DNA of 64,000 nt from an uncultured Prevotellaceae bacterium (GTDB taxonomy: Bacteria; Bacteroidota; Bacteroidia; Bacteroidales; Muribaculaceae). Positions 21,669-31,378 of the stretch are shown one piece after another. The notes below the pieces were generated by a model. That model ran no database searches. It worked only from the letters and a program-made list of their open reading frames with translations, and was not told the origin of the DNA. The stretch covers positions 38,355 through 102,354 of the forward strand of contig CAMVBJ010000008.1 in assembly GCA_947165675.1 (NCBI GenBank), given 5' to 3'. Every line of letters starts with the position of its first letter. Positions within the stretch are counted from its first letter, which is position 1. A program made the translations under genes and the position numbers.

Positions 21669-23159
21669 TTAATAAAGGGGAGTATTGGTCAAGCGATTAT
21701 AGACTCCACGCCACACGTTAGGCAACAAGTTGCCATCAACATTGTAACCGCCAAATAAGTAAATAAAAGGACAATTCCAAGTGGACATGGCAGCGGCCGC
21801 ACGGCTGGGCATACGGCTGGGGGCCGAGAGGGTCTCCTCGCCGACAATGGCCTGAGCGCCATAGAACCGGGGCATGAAATTGGGCTGAACCATTGTCGTG
21901 TCGGCCTCAGTCCAAGTGACGCCCTTAGTGTTGGACAGGTAGATGTCGCTATTCAGCGTGCCGTCGGCCATGCGACCACCCATCAAGTACCACGTTGATT
22001 GACGCGCATATCGGCGCACGCCACTCAACGACTTGAAGGTATAATAGGAGAACAAGGTAGCATCAGCCAACTTGGGCAACACATCACTGTGGATGTTGTT
22101 GATCTTGCCCCAATGGTTGCCGTCATAGCCCCAAGTGTCCTTCAAGAAGTTGCCATTACGATCAATACCGCCCACAATCATTGCCTGTGGAGCCACCGAC
22201 CAGCTGTTATAAACCACAATCATATCAGATGAGTGGGCGACGGGGAAATCCTCATCCAGCTCGTAACCCAGGAACTCCGGATCACGAGGATACTCATCGT
22301 GGATGTAGGTATCACCGTCACTGATGACACCCAGCACCTTGTTCTCATAGGCACCCAGCAGCGCGCACCATGTCACACCACATGAAGTCCAATCCACGCC
22401 ATCAGTCGATGTATAGAGCACATCATCGCTTGACAACATGTACAGGTTATCGAAAGTGGCCGTGAGCGTATTTACCTTGGGTATGAACGGCAGCGACACT
22501 TCTTGTTCAGTCCAGGTTTCCTGATAAGGAGTCAAGGCTGTCAAGAGGCGACAGTGATTACCGTCATAGGCTATGGCCCTCAACAGACTGCCCTGCTCAA
22601 CGACCTTATAAGCAGTCAAGTCACTGGAATAGCCCGGCAGGTCACGGCGCCAAGACTGCCCCCAGATGAGTGTATCGGGCTTGACCTTGTGGACAAGCAC
22701 CTTGATCTCGTATTCCTTGACCTGAGACTGGTCGGCCGAGGTCACCTTCAACAACGTCTTTCCAGAGAAGTCAATCGACTGGCTCATCGAAGTGGTATAA
22801 TTGATGGCGGTATCGGCCTGAACCTTTGCACCGGAGATTTGGAACACGGCAGAGTTGACAGTGTTCAGGAACTCCACAATCACCTTGAGTTTTGTAATAT
22901 TGGTGCCCACGGGCAGTGAGTCGGCATTATAGATTAACCCCTTGTCATAATCAATGGTGAAATGCACCGAGTCCAGACTAGCAAGCACATCGGCATCGGA
23001 CTGCAGTCCAAACCCCTTGACCAGTGTAGTCTGCTGGCTGGTGCTGTAAGTGAAAGTATCATCATCGTCCTTGTCCTTTTTACAGGAGACAAACATGGGA
23101 AGCGATGAGAGTATCACTACCATCGCCAACAAAAAATATAGAGGTGCTTTATTGGTCAT
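21669..23159 (-). CDS. DUF6242-like lipoprotein (kelch/galactose-oxidase-like)
   Basis: 496 aa; lipobox PMFVSCKK, repeated TSTDGVDWTS/SNTKGVTWTEADT motifs. Confidence 0.65.
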   Translation of the reverse strand: MTNKAPLYFLLAMVVILSSLPMFVSCKKDKDDDDTFTYSTSQQTTLVKGFGLQSDADVLASLDSVHFTIDYDKGLIYNADSLPVGTNITKLKVIVEFLNTVNSAVFQISGAKVQADTAINYTTSMSQSIDFSGKTLLKVTSADQSQVKEYEIKVLVHKVKPDTLIWGQSWRRDLPGYSSDLTAYKVVEQGSLLRAIAYDGNHCRLLTALTPYQETWTEQEVSLPFIPKVNTLTATFDNLYMLSSDDVLYTSTDGVDWTSCGVTWCALLGAYENKVLGVISDGDTYIHDEYPRDPEFLGYELDEDFPVAHSSDMIVVYNSWSVAPQAMIVGGIDRNGNFLKDTWGYDGNHWGKINNIHSDVLPKLADATLFSYYTFKSLSGVRRYARQSTWYLMGGRMADGTLNSDIYLSNTKGVTWTEADTTMVQPNFMPRFYGAQAIVGEETLSAPSRMPSRAAAAMSTWNCPFIYLFGGYNVDGNLLPNVWRGVYNRLTNTPLY

Positions 23160-23371
23160 TACTGTCTTTTGTTCTTATTTACAAACGGCAAAATTACAAA
23201 AAAATTCGGTCACACATTGGATTTTTCCATTTAATAATGTTAGTGACCGTATTTTTCGGGGGTAAAGATACTACTTAGCGGGCACACAACATGCACTCGT
23301 TAAAGATAATAAACGATAGAATGCAGAATTTTACACCTTTTTAACGTGAAAAGCCCACCTGACGCATGAAA

Positions 23372-24406
23372 TCAGGAACGTCGCATCAAGGTAATGATGT
23401 TTCCATCGATGCTGTGACATGCAGCCACGACACCATTGATAACGGGAGCGGCTACACCTTGCCCAATCCTGCGGGGGCTGACCTCGATGCGCGCCTCATC
23501 CCAGGCCCCGGCGTCAATCAATCCTTGCAGCACGCGTGGACCGCCCTCGACCATAACACTGGTCACACCACGACGATATAAATCCTCAAGCCAGGAGCAC
23601 GGGTCGCGGGTGTCCATTTTGACATATTCCACGGCTCCCTCCGACCCGTTTTTCACGCCATTATAGACAATTGTCGGCATCCCGTCAACAAGCAATGTCA
23701 AGTTACCGGGTATCGACAAATCACGTGACAAAACGACCCTTAACGGAGACGGGCCAGGCCATTGACGAGTAGTCAGCGAGGGGTTGTCAATGCGGGCTGT
23801 AGATGCCCCCACAACAATGGCGTCACACAACGCCCTCTGTCGATGCATCAAGCGCATGGTCACTGGGGTTGACATGCGCAACGGATTCTCGCCTGCCTCG
23901 GGTGGCAAAGCGACAAAACCGTCGGCCGTCTGCGCCCACTTGAGTTGCACCCAGGGGCGGCCTGTGGTATGGGCAGTCATGAAACGCCGGTTCAACTCAC
24001 GGCATTCTGGCTCAAGTACTCCCACAACGACTTCTATACCCGCGTCACGCAACATCTGCACGCCACGGCCCGCCACCATGAAAAATGGATCTAACGTTCC
24101 CACCACCACACGGGGTATGCCTTTTTCAATGAGCAAGCTGGCACACGGCGGGGTCTTACCATAGTGGGAACAGGGTTCAAGAGTCACATATACCGTACTG
24201 TCCTTCAACAGATTGACATCTCGCACAGTGGCCAAAGCATTGACCTCGGCATGAGCCTCTCCACACTTGCGGTGCCAACCCTCGCCAATAACCGTTCCGT
24301 CAGGTCCGACAACCACTGCGCCCACCATCGGGTTAGGACTGGTGCGGCCCGCTCCATGCCGCGCAAGTTGCAGGGCGCGACGCATGTATTTCTCGTCAAT
24401 CAACAT
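23372..24406 (-). CDS. ribD: Bifunctional diaminohydroxyphosphoribosylaminopyrimidine deaminase/reductase
   Basis: 344 aa; GRTSPNPMVGAVVV, GEAHAEVNAL, TLEPCSHYGKTPPC. Confidence 0.95.
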   Translation of the reverse strand: MLIDEKYMRRALQLARHGAGRTSPNPMVGAVVVGPDGTVIGEGWHRKCGEAHAEVNALATVRDVNLLKDSTVYVTLEPCSHYGKTPPCASLLIEKGIPRVVVGTLDPFFMVAGRGVQMLRDAGIEVVVGVLEPECRELNRRFMTAHTTGRPWVQLKWAQTADGFVALPPEAGENPLRMSTPVTMRLMHRQRALCDAIVVGASTARIDNPSLTTRQWPGPSPLRVVLSRDLSIPGNLTLLVDGMPTIVYNGVKNGSEGAVEYVKMDTRDPCSWLEDLYRRGVTSVMVEGGPRVLQGLIDAGAWDEARIEVSPRRIGQGVAAPVINGVVAACHSIDGNIITLMRRS

Positions 24407-24412
24407 CGATGA

Positions 24413-25255
24413 TCACTTCATGACGGCAGCAGCAAAACGCACGTTGCCGTAGCTATCCTCAATGATACGCACCTCGTCCAAGCCATTTTGCTCAAGCAAG
24501 CACTTGACATCGGCCCCAAAGCGCTGGTTAATCTCAAGATACAACTTGCCACCAGGCTCAAGAGACTGGGCGGCATAAGGGGCAATCGCTTTGTAGAACA
24601 GCAATGGGTCATTGTCTGGCACAAACAATGCCTGAGCAGGCTCATAATCCTTAACATTACGGTCCATCGCATCTCGCTCACTCCAGCACACATAAGGGGG
24701 GTTGCTCACAATAATGTCATAGCGTGATGCGGGTTGGGGCGAGAGCATGTCGCTCTCAAAGAAGCGCACCTTGGCCTTCAGTGCGGCAGCATTTTCCCTA
24801 GCGACATTGAGGGCGTCACGCGAGACGTCTAAGGCCTCGACCTGAGCAAACTTTAATGCCCTCGCCAGTGAGATGGCGATGCACCCGCTTCCAGTGCCCA
24901 TGTCAAGCACTCGCAGGTCGCTCGCGGGGTTCTCGTCAACAATGAGATCAACAAGCTGTTCGGTCTCGGGACGGGGAATGAGCACGGCAGGATTTACCTT
25001 GAACTTGTGGCCATGGAACCGTGCACTGCCCACGATATACTGCAAGGGCTCATGTCGGTTCAATCGCGCGATGATGTCAGCAACCTTCTCGGGGGCAAAC
25101 TCGGGCAACTCACTTTCTTGACGCAGAGCCACATCCACCTGATCATAATTGAAGATATCCTCACAGACGACCCTGATCATCGCCTGCACTTCTTGAGGGT
25201 CGGCCACGCCAGCGAGGCCATTCCTTAACTGTTCTATCGCTTCTTTCAGTATCAT
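24413..25255 (-). CDS. prmC: Release factor glutamine methyltransferase
   Basis: PLQYIVGSARFHGHKFKVNPAVLIPRPETEQLVD, DMGTGSGCIAISLA, IVSNPPY; first ATG at 25255 (ORF-track 25264 is TTG). Confidence 0.94.
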   Translation of the reverse strand: MILKEAIEQLRNGLAGVADPQEVQAMIRVVCEDIFNYDQVDVALRQESELPEFAPEKVADIIARLNRHEPLQYIVGSARFHGHKFKVNPAVLIPRPETEQLVDLIVDENPASDLRVLDMGTGSGCIAISLARALKFAQVEALDVSRDALNVARENAAALKAKVRFFESDMLSPQPASRYDIIVSNPPYVCWSERDAMDRNVKDYEPAQALFVPDNDPLLFYKAIAPYAAQSLEPGGKLYLEINQRFGADVKCLLEQNGLDEVRIIEDSYGNVRFAAAVMK

Positions 25256-25291
25256 ATTTTGCAAAGGTACAATTTTTTCTGGTTAAAACTG

Positions 25292-25894
25292 TCATGATTC
25301 CACACCATACACTTCACGCTTGATCACATCAATGGCTCGGCGGACATCCTTGACAAGCATTGCCTGTGATGTCATCAAGCGCATGGGCACGGGGCATTTA
25401 TCAGGCGAATAGGGCGGTTGCACATAGTCTATCTCACCGTGAAGCACGAGTCCCAAGTGCTCATAAAATGCCACACGGCGCTGCGTTGCATCATCCACTG
25501 GTCGTTCGACTTCAAGTACCAGCGGTGCGCCCACCGACTCGACATAATTCACCAAGCCACCCCCGATGCCCCTGTGGCGACAAGTAGTCTTCACCGCCAA
25601 GTGCTCAATATAGCTGAAGCCATCGAACAACCAATAAGACACAAATCCCTGCACGCCCTTATCGTCTCTCGCCACCACCACGTGGAAGCGGTTATCCGTT
25701 TCCATTATACCGACGACTTGCCCCCAGTCACGGCGCTCACAATCAGGAAAGCTTTCAACGTATAAATGTTGAAAACTTGCGATATAAGAAGATTTTTGTG
25801 AAATTTTATTATAAATTGTCACTATTTTAAGAAATTTGTTGTATCTTTGTAGCCTGCAAGCAGATATTTGCCTTGCGAACTGATGCTTGTCCAC
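25292..25894 (-). CDS. GNAT family N-acetyltransferase
   Basis: YVESFPDCERRDW...GFVSYWLFDGFSYIEHLAVKTTCRHRGIGGGLVNYVE; true start probably internal (~25780), as the upstream part overlaps the lrp promoter. Confidence 0.75.
   Translation of the reverse strand: MDKHQFARQISACRLQRYNKFLKIVTIYNKISQKSSYIASFQHLYVESFPDCERRDWGQVVGIMETDNRFHVVVARDDKGVQGFVSYWLFDGFSYIEHLAVKTTCRHRGIGGGLVNYVESVGAPLVLEVERPVDDATQRRVAFYEHLGLVLHGEIDYVQPPYSPDKCPVPMRLMTSQAMLVKDVRRAIDVIKREVYGVES
25842..25849 (+). promoter_or_regulatory. TATCTTTG -7 box for Lrp-family gene
   Basis: Consensus box 110 bp upstream of ATG. Confidence 0.55.
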
Positions 25895-25959
25895 TGTAAA
25901 TGAACGTGTTGTGAAGTATATTTATTACATTGAATTCCACAAATAATAACAATAAACTT

Positions 25960-26442
25960 ATGGCAACAAAACTTGATACACTTGATTACAAGATTCTGAA
26001 AATGCTTTCGCTCAATGCACGCAAGCCTTACTTGGAGATTGCCCGAGCATGTAACGTGTCTGGCGCTGCAATCCATCAGCGCATTCAAAAACTTTATAAC
26101 ATGGGGGTTATCAAGGGATCAATCTCATTGATTAATCCTGCTTCGGTCGGCTATGAGACCTGTGCTTACATTGGATTTTTCTTGAATGACCCGTCCAAGT
26201 TTGACGAGGTTGTGGCAAGACTCAAAACAGTTCCTGAAGTGGTTGAATGCTATTTTACCACGGGCAAGTATGACATGTTTGTCAAACTCTATGCCAAGAA
26301 CAATGACCACCTCTTGCAGGTCATTCATGACCGCTTCTTGAAAATGGGCTTGGGTCGCAGCGAGACGCTTATCACCTTCAAGGAGGTATTTAAACGTCAG
26401 ATTCCCATTGAGCCCGAGGGTGGCAGCGAGTCAAACGCATAG
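25960..26442 (+). CDS. Lrp/AsnC family transcriptional regulator
   Basis: LDTLDYKILKMLSLNARKPYLEIARACNVSGAAIHQRIQKLYNMGVIKGS; ATG at 25960 (ORF-track 25930 is TTG). Confidence 0.93.
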   Translation: MATKLDTLDYKILKMLSLNARKPYLEIARACNVSGAAIHQRIQKLYNMGVIKGSISLINPASVGYETCAYIGFFLNDPSKFDEVVARLKTVPEVVECYFTTGKYDMFVKLYAKNNDHLLQVIHDRFLKMGLGRSETLITFKEVFKRQIPIEPEGGSESNA

Positions 26443-26449
26443 CAAGCCT

Positions 26450-26482
26450 AAAGGGGGTCACGCCACAGTGACTCCCTTTTTA
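26450..26482 (+). terminator. Intrinsic terminator after lrp
   Basis: AAGGGGGTCAC gccaca GTGACTCCCTTTTT. Confidence 0.85.
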
Positions 26483-26525
26483 ATAGAGATATTTCAGGTT
26501 TCAAATAATAATTAAAGGTAAAAAG

Positions 26526-27323
26526 ATGAAAAACATGACAGACATCAATCTAACCCCACAGGAAGAGCAATGGCTGGAAAGCGCCATGATGATGGGGAAA
26601 CAAGCAGGCGAAGTGCTGAAGAGCTACTTTCGCCGCCGTGACCTGGGCATCCAGGACAAGGGCAGTGCATTTGACATCGTGACCGAGGCCGACAAGGGCA
26701 GTGAGCGCGTGATCATCGATTTTATCCACAGTCGCTACCCCGAGCATGCCATCCTCAGCGAGGAGAGTGGTGATGACCACCGACAGGCTCAATGCCAGTG
26801 GGTTATCGACCCACTCGACGGCACGGTCAACTACAGTGCAGGGCTCGCTAATTACTGCATTTCCATTGGCTTCAAGGTGGATGGGGAAACCCGAATGGGT
26901 TATGTTTATGCCCCCACACTCGGCGAGGAGTTCTACGCGATCAAGGGCAAGGGTGCCTTCGGGCCAAACGGTCGATTACAGGCCAAAGCTACAACCGAGT
27001 TGCAGCGCGCCGTGATCTCGACAGGGTTCCCCTATGACAAAGCGACTAACCCCGACAACAACTTGGACCGTTTTTCCCAAGTCATGCCTCGCGTCAGGGG
27101 AATCCGCCGATTAGGGTCGGCAGCAATGGATCTGTGCTACGTTGCCGCCGGATGGCTCGACGGCTATTGGGAATTGAACCTCAAGGAGTGGGATGCCTGT
27201 GCCGGCGAACTCATTGCTCTTGAAGCCGGAGCCACCGTCAAGCGCTACCGTGAGGATCACGGCATCTGCATCCTGGCCGCCTGCCCCGGCATCGCCTCTA
27301 AATTGATGAGGTTGGTCGAGTGA
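26526..27323 (+). CDS. suhB: Inositol monophosphatase family protein
   Basis: 265 aa; ILSEESGD, WVIDPLDGTVNYSAGL, WDACAGELIALEAGA. Confidence 0.88.
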   Translation: MKNMTDINLTPQEEQWLESAMMMGKQAGEVLKSYFRRRDLGIQDKGSAFDIVTEADKGSERVIIDFIHSRYPEHAILSEESGDDHRQAQCQWVIDPLDGTVNYSAGLANYCISIGFKVDGETRMGYVYAPTLGEEFYAIKGKGAFGPNGRLQAKATTELQRAVISTGFPYDKATNPDNNLDRFSQVMPRVRGIRRLGSAAMDLCYVAAGWLDGYWELNLKEWDACAGELIALEAGATVKRYREDHGICILAACPGIASKLMRLVE

Positions 27324-27326
27324 CTC

Positions 27327-27488
27327 TCATTCTTTTTTGATGATCCTCAGAGCCGAAAGGCCGTGACGGCGGGCACGGTACACATCACAGTAGCCATGCT
27401 GGTGTCCACCCAGCGGCGTGATGTCGGTAAAGGTGTATCCCACATCAGCAGTTTTCATCTCGTTGTCCCATCCCGAGTCGGTTGTCAT
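27327..27488 (-). pseudogene. 53-aa ORF resembling an N-lobe fragment of a Bacteroidales protein-kinase-like family
   Basis: Own translation: MTTDSGWDNEMKTADVGYTFTDITPLGGHQHGYCDVYRARRHGLSALRIIKKE*; absent from the ORF track (below 60 aa); TATCTTTG box on minus strand at 27518-27525. Confidence 0.5.
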
Positions 27489-27553
27489 TGTCGCAATACT
27501 ATAGTTTTAACACAATGCAAAGATACACTTATTTCTGATTTAAAAAAAATGAT

Positions 27554-27561
27554 TACCTTTG
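27554..27561 (+). promoter_or_regulatory. TACCTTTG -7 box for trpS
   Basis: Consensus match 35 bp upstream of ATG. Confidence 0.6.
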
Positions 27562-27595
27562 CAATTCGGTAAAATAAAATTGCAAGAATCAGAAT

Positions 27596-28672
27596 ATGGA
27601 TAATAAGAAGATTGTTTTGAGCGGTATCAGGCCCACGGGGCAGTTGCACCTGGGCAACTACCTGGGCGCGTTGAGTAACTTTGTGAAGATGCAGAACGAG
27701 GGCAAGTATGACAGCTACTACTTCATTGCCGACCTGCATGCCCTGACGACAAACCCTGACCCCAAGGAGTTGCACACCAACGTGCGCCACATTCTGGCTG
27801 AGTATCTGGCGGCAGGGCTTGATCCCGAGAAGTCGACCATCTTTGTGCAGAGCGACGTGCCCGAGGTGAGCGAGATGTACCTGCTGCTGAACATGCATGT
27901 GGGCATCGGTGAACTGATGCGCACGGCCGCCTTCAAGGATAAGGCCCGCAAGGCCTTAGGCATCACCGCCCCCAATCAAGGTGATGACGACGAGGACGTG
28001 GCCAAGGAAATCATCGGTGCCAGCACCAACAAGCGCGTGAACGCTGGCCTGCTGACCTACCCCACCCTGATGGCGGTTGATATCCTCATCCAGCGGGCCG
28101 ACTTTGTGCCCGTGGGCAAGGATCAGGAACAGCACTTGGAACTGACGCGCAGGTTTGCACGCCGCTTCAACTCGTTCTACAAGACAGATTACTTCAAAGA
28201 ACCGCAGAATTTCAACTTCGGCAGTGCGCCTGTCAAGGTTCCCGGCCTGGACGGCAGTGGCAAGATGGGCAAGAGCGAGGGCAACTGTATCTACCTGGTG
28301 GATGAGGAGAAAGCCATCCGCAAGAAGGTGATGCGCGCCGTGACCGATGGTGGTCCCACCGAACCCAACCAGCCCATGGCCGAGGCAGTACAAAACCTCT
28401 TCACCATCCTCAAGCTCGTGGGCACCCCCGACAAGGTGGAATACTTCACCGAGGCTTATAACAACTGCTCCATCCGCTATGGAGACTTGAAGAAAGAGAT
28501 TGCTGAGGATATCGTGGCATTGACCACCCCCATTCGCGAGCGCATCATCGATATCGAGAACGACGACGCCTACCTGCATCGTGTTCTGGAGATGGGCGCT
28601 GAACGTGCCCGTGCACGCGCCAGCAAGACCCTGGCCGATGTGCGTGAGATCATGGGTATCACCAAGTTCTAA
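27596..28672 (+). CDS. trpS: Tryptophanyl-tRNA synthetase
   Basis: 358 aa; SGIRPTGQLHLGNYLGAL (HIGH-like), KMGKSEGN (KMSKS-like). Confidence 0.96.
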   Translation: MDNKKIVLSGIRPTGQLHLGNYLGALSNFVKMQNEGKYDSYYFIADLHALTTNPDPKELHTNVRHILAEYLAAGLDPEKSTIFVQSDVPEVSEMYLLLNMHVGIGELMRTAAFKDKARKALGITAPNQGDDDEDVAKEIIGASTNKRVNAGLLTYPTLMAVDILIQRADFVPVGKDQEQHLELTRRFARRFNSFYKTDYFKEPQNFNFGSAPVKVPGLDGSGKMGKSEGNCIYLVDEEKAIRKKVMRAVTDGGPTEPNQPMAEAVQNLFTILKLVGTPDKVEYFTEAYNNCSIRYGDLKKEIAEDIVALTTPIRERIIDIENDDAYLHRVLEMGAERARARASKTLADVREIMGITKF

Positions 28673-28679
28673 CACTCCA

Positions 28680-28777
28680 TCAAACAACTTGAACAACATT
28701 GAACAACTCAAACAACAACAAGAAACTTTTAATCATTTAAGTTGTTAATATTGTTTCTTGTCGTTCAAGTTGTTTGA
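28680..28777. repeat. AACAAC-decamer inverted repeat, copy 1
   Basis: TCAAACAACTTGAACAAC ... GTCGTTCAAGTTGTTTGA (17/18 complementary), internal RAACAACNNN decamers. Confidence 0.75.
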
Positions 28778-28789
28778 CATGAAAAAGCC

Positions 28790-29500
28790 ATGAAAGGCTA
28801 TATCGAGGACCGTGAGTTCGGGAAGATACATGTGGAACTGCGCCGAGGTATGACCTCGGTGCGGTTCACTTATCACGCCGATGGCAACTTGCTTATGCGT
28901 GCGCCACTGGGTGTGACCGTGAGTGACTTGAGGCGCATGGTCGACCTTAACCGAGAGCAGCTCAGGAAGTTACCACATCCCCAAGGCATCACCTTCTACC
29001 TCGGCCAGGTCATCGAGTGTTTCAAGTGCCGTGTCATCATCGAGGCACAGAGGCGTATGCCCAGTTACATCCTCAACCACTGGGAGGGAGACACACTGCA
29101 CCTGCAAGTCCATGAGAACGCCAACCTACATGACGAGAACATCAAGCACACCATTTCAAGCGTTATCAGCCGTGCCATGGAAGTCCAAGCCCACGCCCTA
29201 TTGCTGCCCTATGCCCAACAGGCAGCTCGTGAGTTGGGACTGCGGCCCGCAGGATTTGAAGTGGGCCGTGGCATGAGGAAGCTGGGCCACTGCACGGCCA
29301 AAAAAATTATTCAGCTCTCGCGCAATCTCATGTTCTTGCCCGAGCCATTGGTGCGTTACATCATCTGCCACGAGCTGGCCCACTTGACCCACATGAACCA
29401 CTCGCCCCAGTTCCACGCCCTGTGCGACCAGTACACCAGTGGTCACGAGAAAGAACTGGAGCGCCAACTGCGCCAATTCCGCTTCCCCATCGCCAAATAA
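28790..29500 (+). CDS. YgjP-like (DUF45) metallopeptidase
   Basis: 236 aa; HELAHLTHMNHSPQFHAL (HExxH). Confidence 0.88.
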   Translation: MKGYIEDREFGKIHVELRRGMTSVRFTYHADGNLLMRAPLGVTVSDLRRMVDLNREQLRKLPHPQGITFYLGQVIECFKCRVIIEAQRRMPSYILNHWEGDTLHLQVHENANLHDENIKHTISSVISRAMEVQAHALLLPYAQQAARELGLRPAGFEVGRGMRKLGHCTAKKIIQLSRNLMFLPEPLVRYIICHELAHLTHMNHSPQFHALCDQYTSGHEKELERQLRQFRFPIAK

Positions 29501-29508
29501 CCCCATTT

Positions 29509-29640
29509 TTCAAACAACCCTCTTCTCTTTCAAACAACAAAACAACATTGAACAACCGGAACAACAATTATTAAAAAAGTTGTTTTAGGTTGTTTATTGT
29601 TGTTCAAGTTGTTTGAAATAACACCGTTGCAGTTGTTTGA
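29509..29640. repeat. AACAAC-decamer inverted repeat, copy 2 (between convergent genes)
   Basis: TTTCAAACAACAAAACAACATTGAACAACCGGAACAACAA ... GTTGTTCAAGTTGTTTGAAA. Confidence 0.7.
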
Positions 29641-29643
29641 TAA

Positions 29644-30720
29644 TCAGTGGATGGTGACCTGGGTGGCGCCGAAGCCGTACTCGCGGAAGCTGGCGTCCTG
29701 AGCTGTGCAGCGGGGGTAGCGGCGCTTGAGTTCGCTCAGCAGGTGCTGGCGCAGCTTGCCCTCGCCCTTGCCGTGGATGAAGACGATGCGCTGTCCGTGC
29801 TTACTCAGGTTGGCGTCCATCACCTCGCGGAACTTATCCATCTGGTACTCCAGAATGGCGCCGGGAGTCATGCCGTTGAGGTTATCCAGCAGCGACGTGA
29901 TGTGTAGGTCCTGGACGATGATGCCGTTAGGGTCGGTCTTCTTCTGGACCGTCTTGCGTTGCGGGCGGTCCATGCGTTTCTTTTCCTTCATGGCGCGCTC
30001 GAGTTCGCCGCTGTCGATGCGCATCTGGCGGGCAGGACGGTCGTTGGTCACGATTTCCACGGTGATGACGGGCACATCAAAGTAAGGATTCTCGTGGAAG
30101 CAATGCACCTTGTAGAACTTGGTGACGTCCAGGCGCTGCTCAATGAGGGCGGGATTCTTCAGTTTGAAGCCCTTGCCCTGCTTGAAGGCCACATACTGCA
30201 CGGCCACATGGGTCATGTCGTTCAAGTCATCGTGACCAAACTCCTCCAGTTCCACCTGGATGTTAGGCTCGACGATGCCATGGTAGCGGGTCTTCCACTC
30301 GCCGTCGCCGTCACCGCGGGTCATATAGGTGAAATACAGGAAATAGTTTGAATCATTGACAAGTGTGGCATAAAAAGTTGTGGTATTCAAGTGCTTGATT
30401 TCGCGAGCCTCGTAGCCCAGCACAACATTAAGCACCTCGCCCTCGGGGGTCTCCTCGATAGGCAGGGTGGGTTCGGGAGCGGGTTGGGGTCTGGGAGCAG
30501 GCTTGTCGGGTTCCACCAGACGGGTGCGGATGTCGAGCGGACGCTCATAGGCCGACGCCTTGGTTCCCGCCTGTCCCACCACGACCAGTTCCTTCTCGAG
30601 CGCAGGGCGCTCAAAGCCGTCCTGATCTTCCACATAGACGGTCTTGCCGTCAATTCTGGACACTCTACCACCTCCCACATCGTTGAGGAAGCGCACGATA
30701 TCGTTAATCTTTACATTCAT
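29644..30720 (-). CDS. DUF2027/Smr (MutS2 C-terminal-like) domain protein
   Basis: 358 aa; C-terminal IVFIHGKGEGKLRQHLLSELKRRYP Smr motif. Confidence 0.88.
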   Translation of the reverse strand: MNVKINDIVRFLNDVGGGRVSRIDGKTVYVEDQDGFERPALEKELVVVGQAGTKASAYERPLDIRTRLVEPDKPAPRPQPAPEPTLPIEETPEGEVLNVVLGYEAREIKHLNTTTFYATLVNDSNYFLYFTYMTRGDGDGEWKTRYHGIVEPNIQVELEEFGHDDLNDMTHVAVQYVAFKQGKGFKLKNPALIEQRLDVTKFYKVHCFHENPYFDVPVITVEIVTNDRPARQMRIDSGELERAMKEKKRMDRPQRKTVQKKTDPNGIIVQDLHITSLLDNLNGMTPGAILEYQMDKFREVMDANLSKHGQRIVFIHGKGEGKLRQHLLSELKRRYPRCTAQDASFREYGFGATQVTIH

Positions 30721-30838
30721 GATTGGGTCTTTCTTTGTTTTTTAGGCTGCGAAGTTACAAAAAATGCGGCACATGATGAAATAATGAAGGCATTCCTTGC
30801 GTTTCATGTGAATATCGAAACCATAAACATTTATCAAA

Positions 30839-31294
30839 ATGAAGAAGATCATATTATCATTGGCATTGATGGCTTCATCAATGACAGTTATCGGACAAGA
30901 CGCAATGCAAGTCCCACCAGCACAGGTGAGTGAGATTGAGGGTTTTAATCCCGCATCCAAGCGGGTTTATGCCCTGCTGTCCGGGTCATCTCAACTCTTC
31001 AGCAGCAAGGTCAAGGTGGCCATCGACTTTGGCCAAAGCACCTCATGGCTGGGTGCCATGAACGAGTCGATGATTGTGGACGAAAACGGCAAGGAAATCA
31101 AGTTCAACTCGATGATCGACGCGATGAACTATCTGGGCCAGTTCGGCTGGAAGTTTGCCCAGGCCTATGTGTTGCCTTATGGCGACAAGGGAGACGTCAG
31201 TGGCACTGTTTACTGGATTCTCTATAAAGACGTTGACGATTACAGCCAGATTACCGAAGGCTTCACTACCAAGCAGCAACAGCGGGGACACTAA
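30839..31294 (+). CDS. Hypothetical secreted protein
   Basis: 151 aa with signal peptide MKKIILSLALMASSMTVIGQ. Confidence 0.65.
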   Translation: MKKIILSLALMASSMTVIGQDAMQVPPAQVSEIEGFNPASKRVYALLSGSSQLFSSKVKVAIDFGQSTSWLGAMNESMIVDENGKEIKFNSMIDAMNYLGQFGWKFAQAYVLPYGDKGDVSGTVYWILYKDVDDYSQITEGFTTKQQQRGH

Positions 31295-31317
31295 CCCCAC
31301 CACAAGGAAACGAAGAT

Positions 31318-31359
31318 AAGCCCCATGTTTGACTTTGACAGAGCAAACATAGGGCTTGT
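31318..31359. terminator. Bidirectional terminator between convergent genes
   Basis: AAGCCCCATGTTTG...CAAACATAGGGCTT stem-loop. Confidence 0.75.
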
Positions 31360-31378
31360 TTTCTAACGTGCTGCGGCC

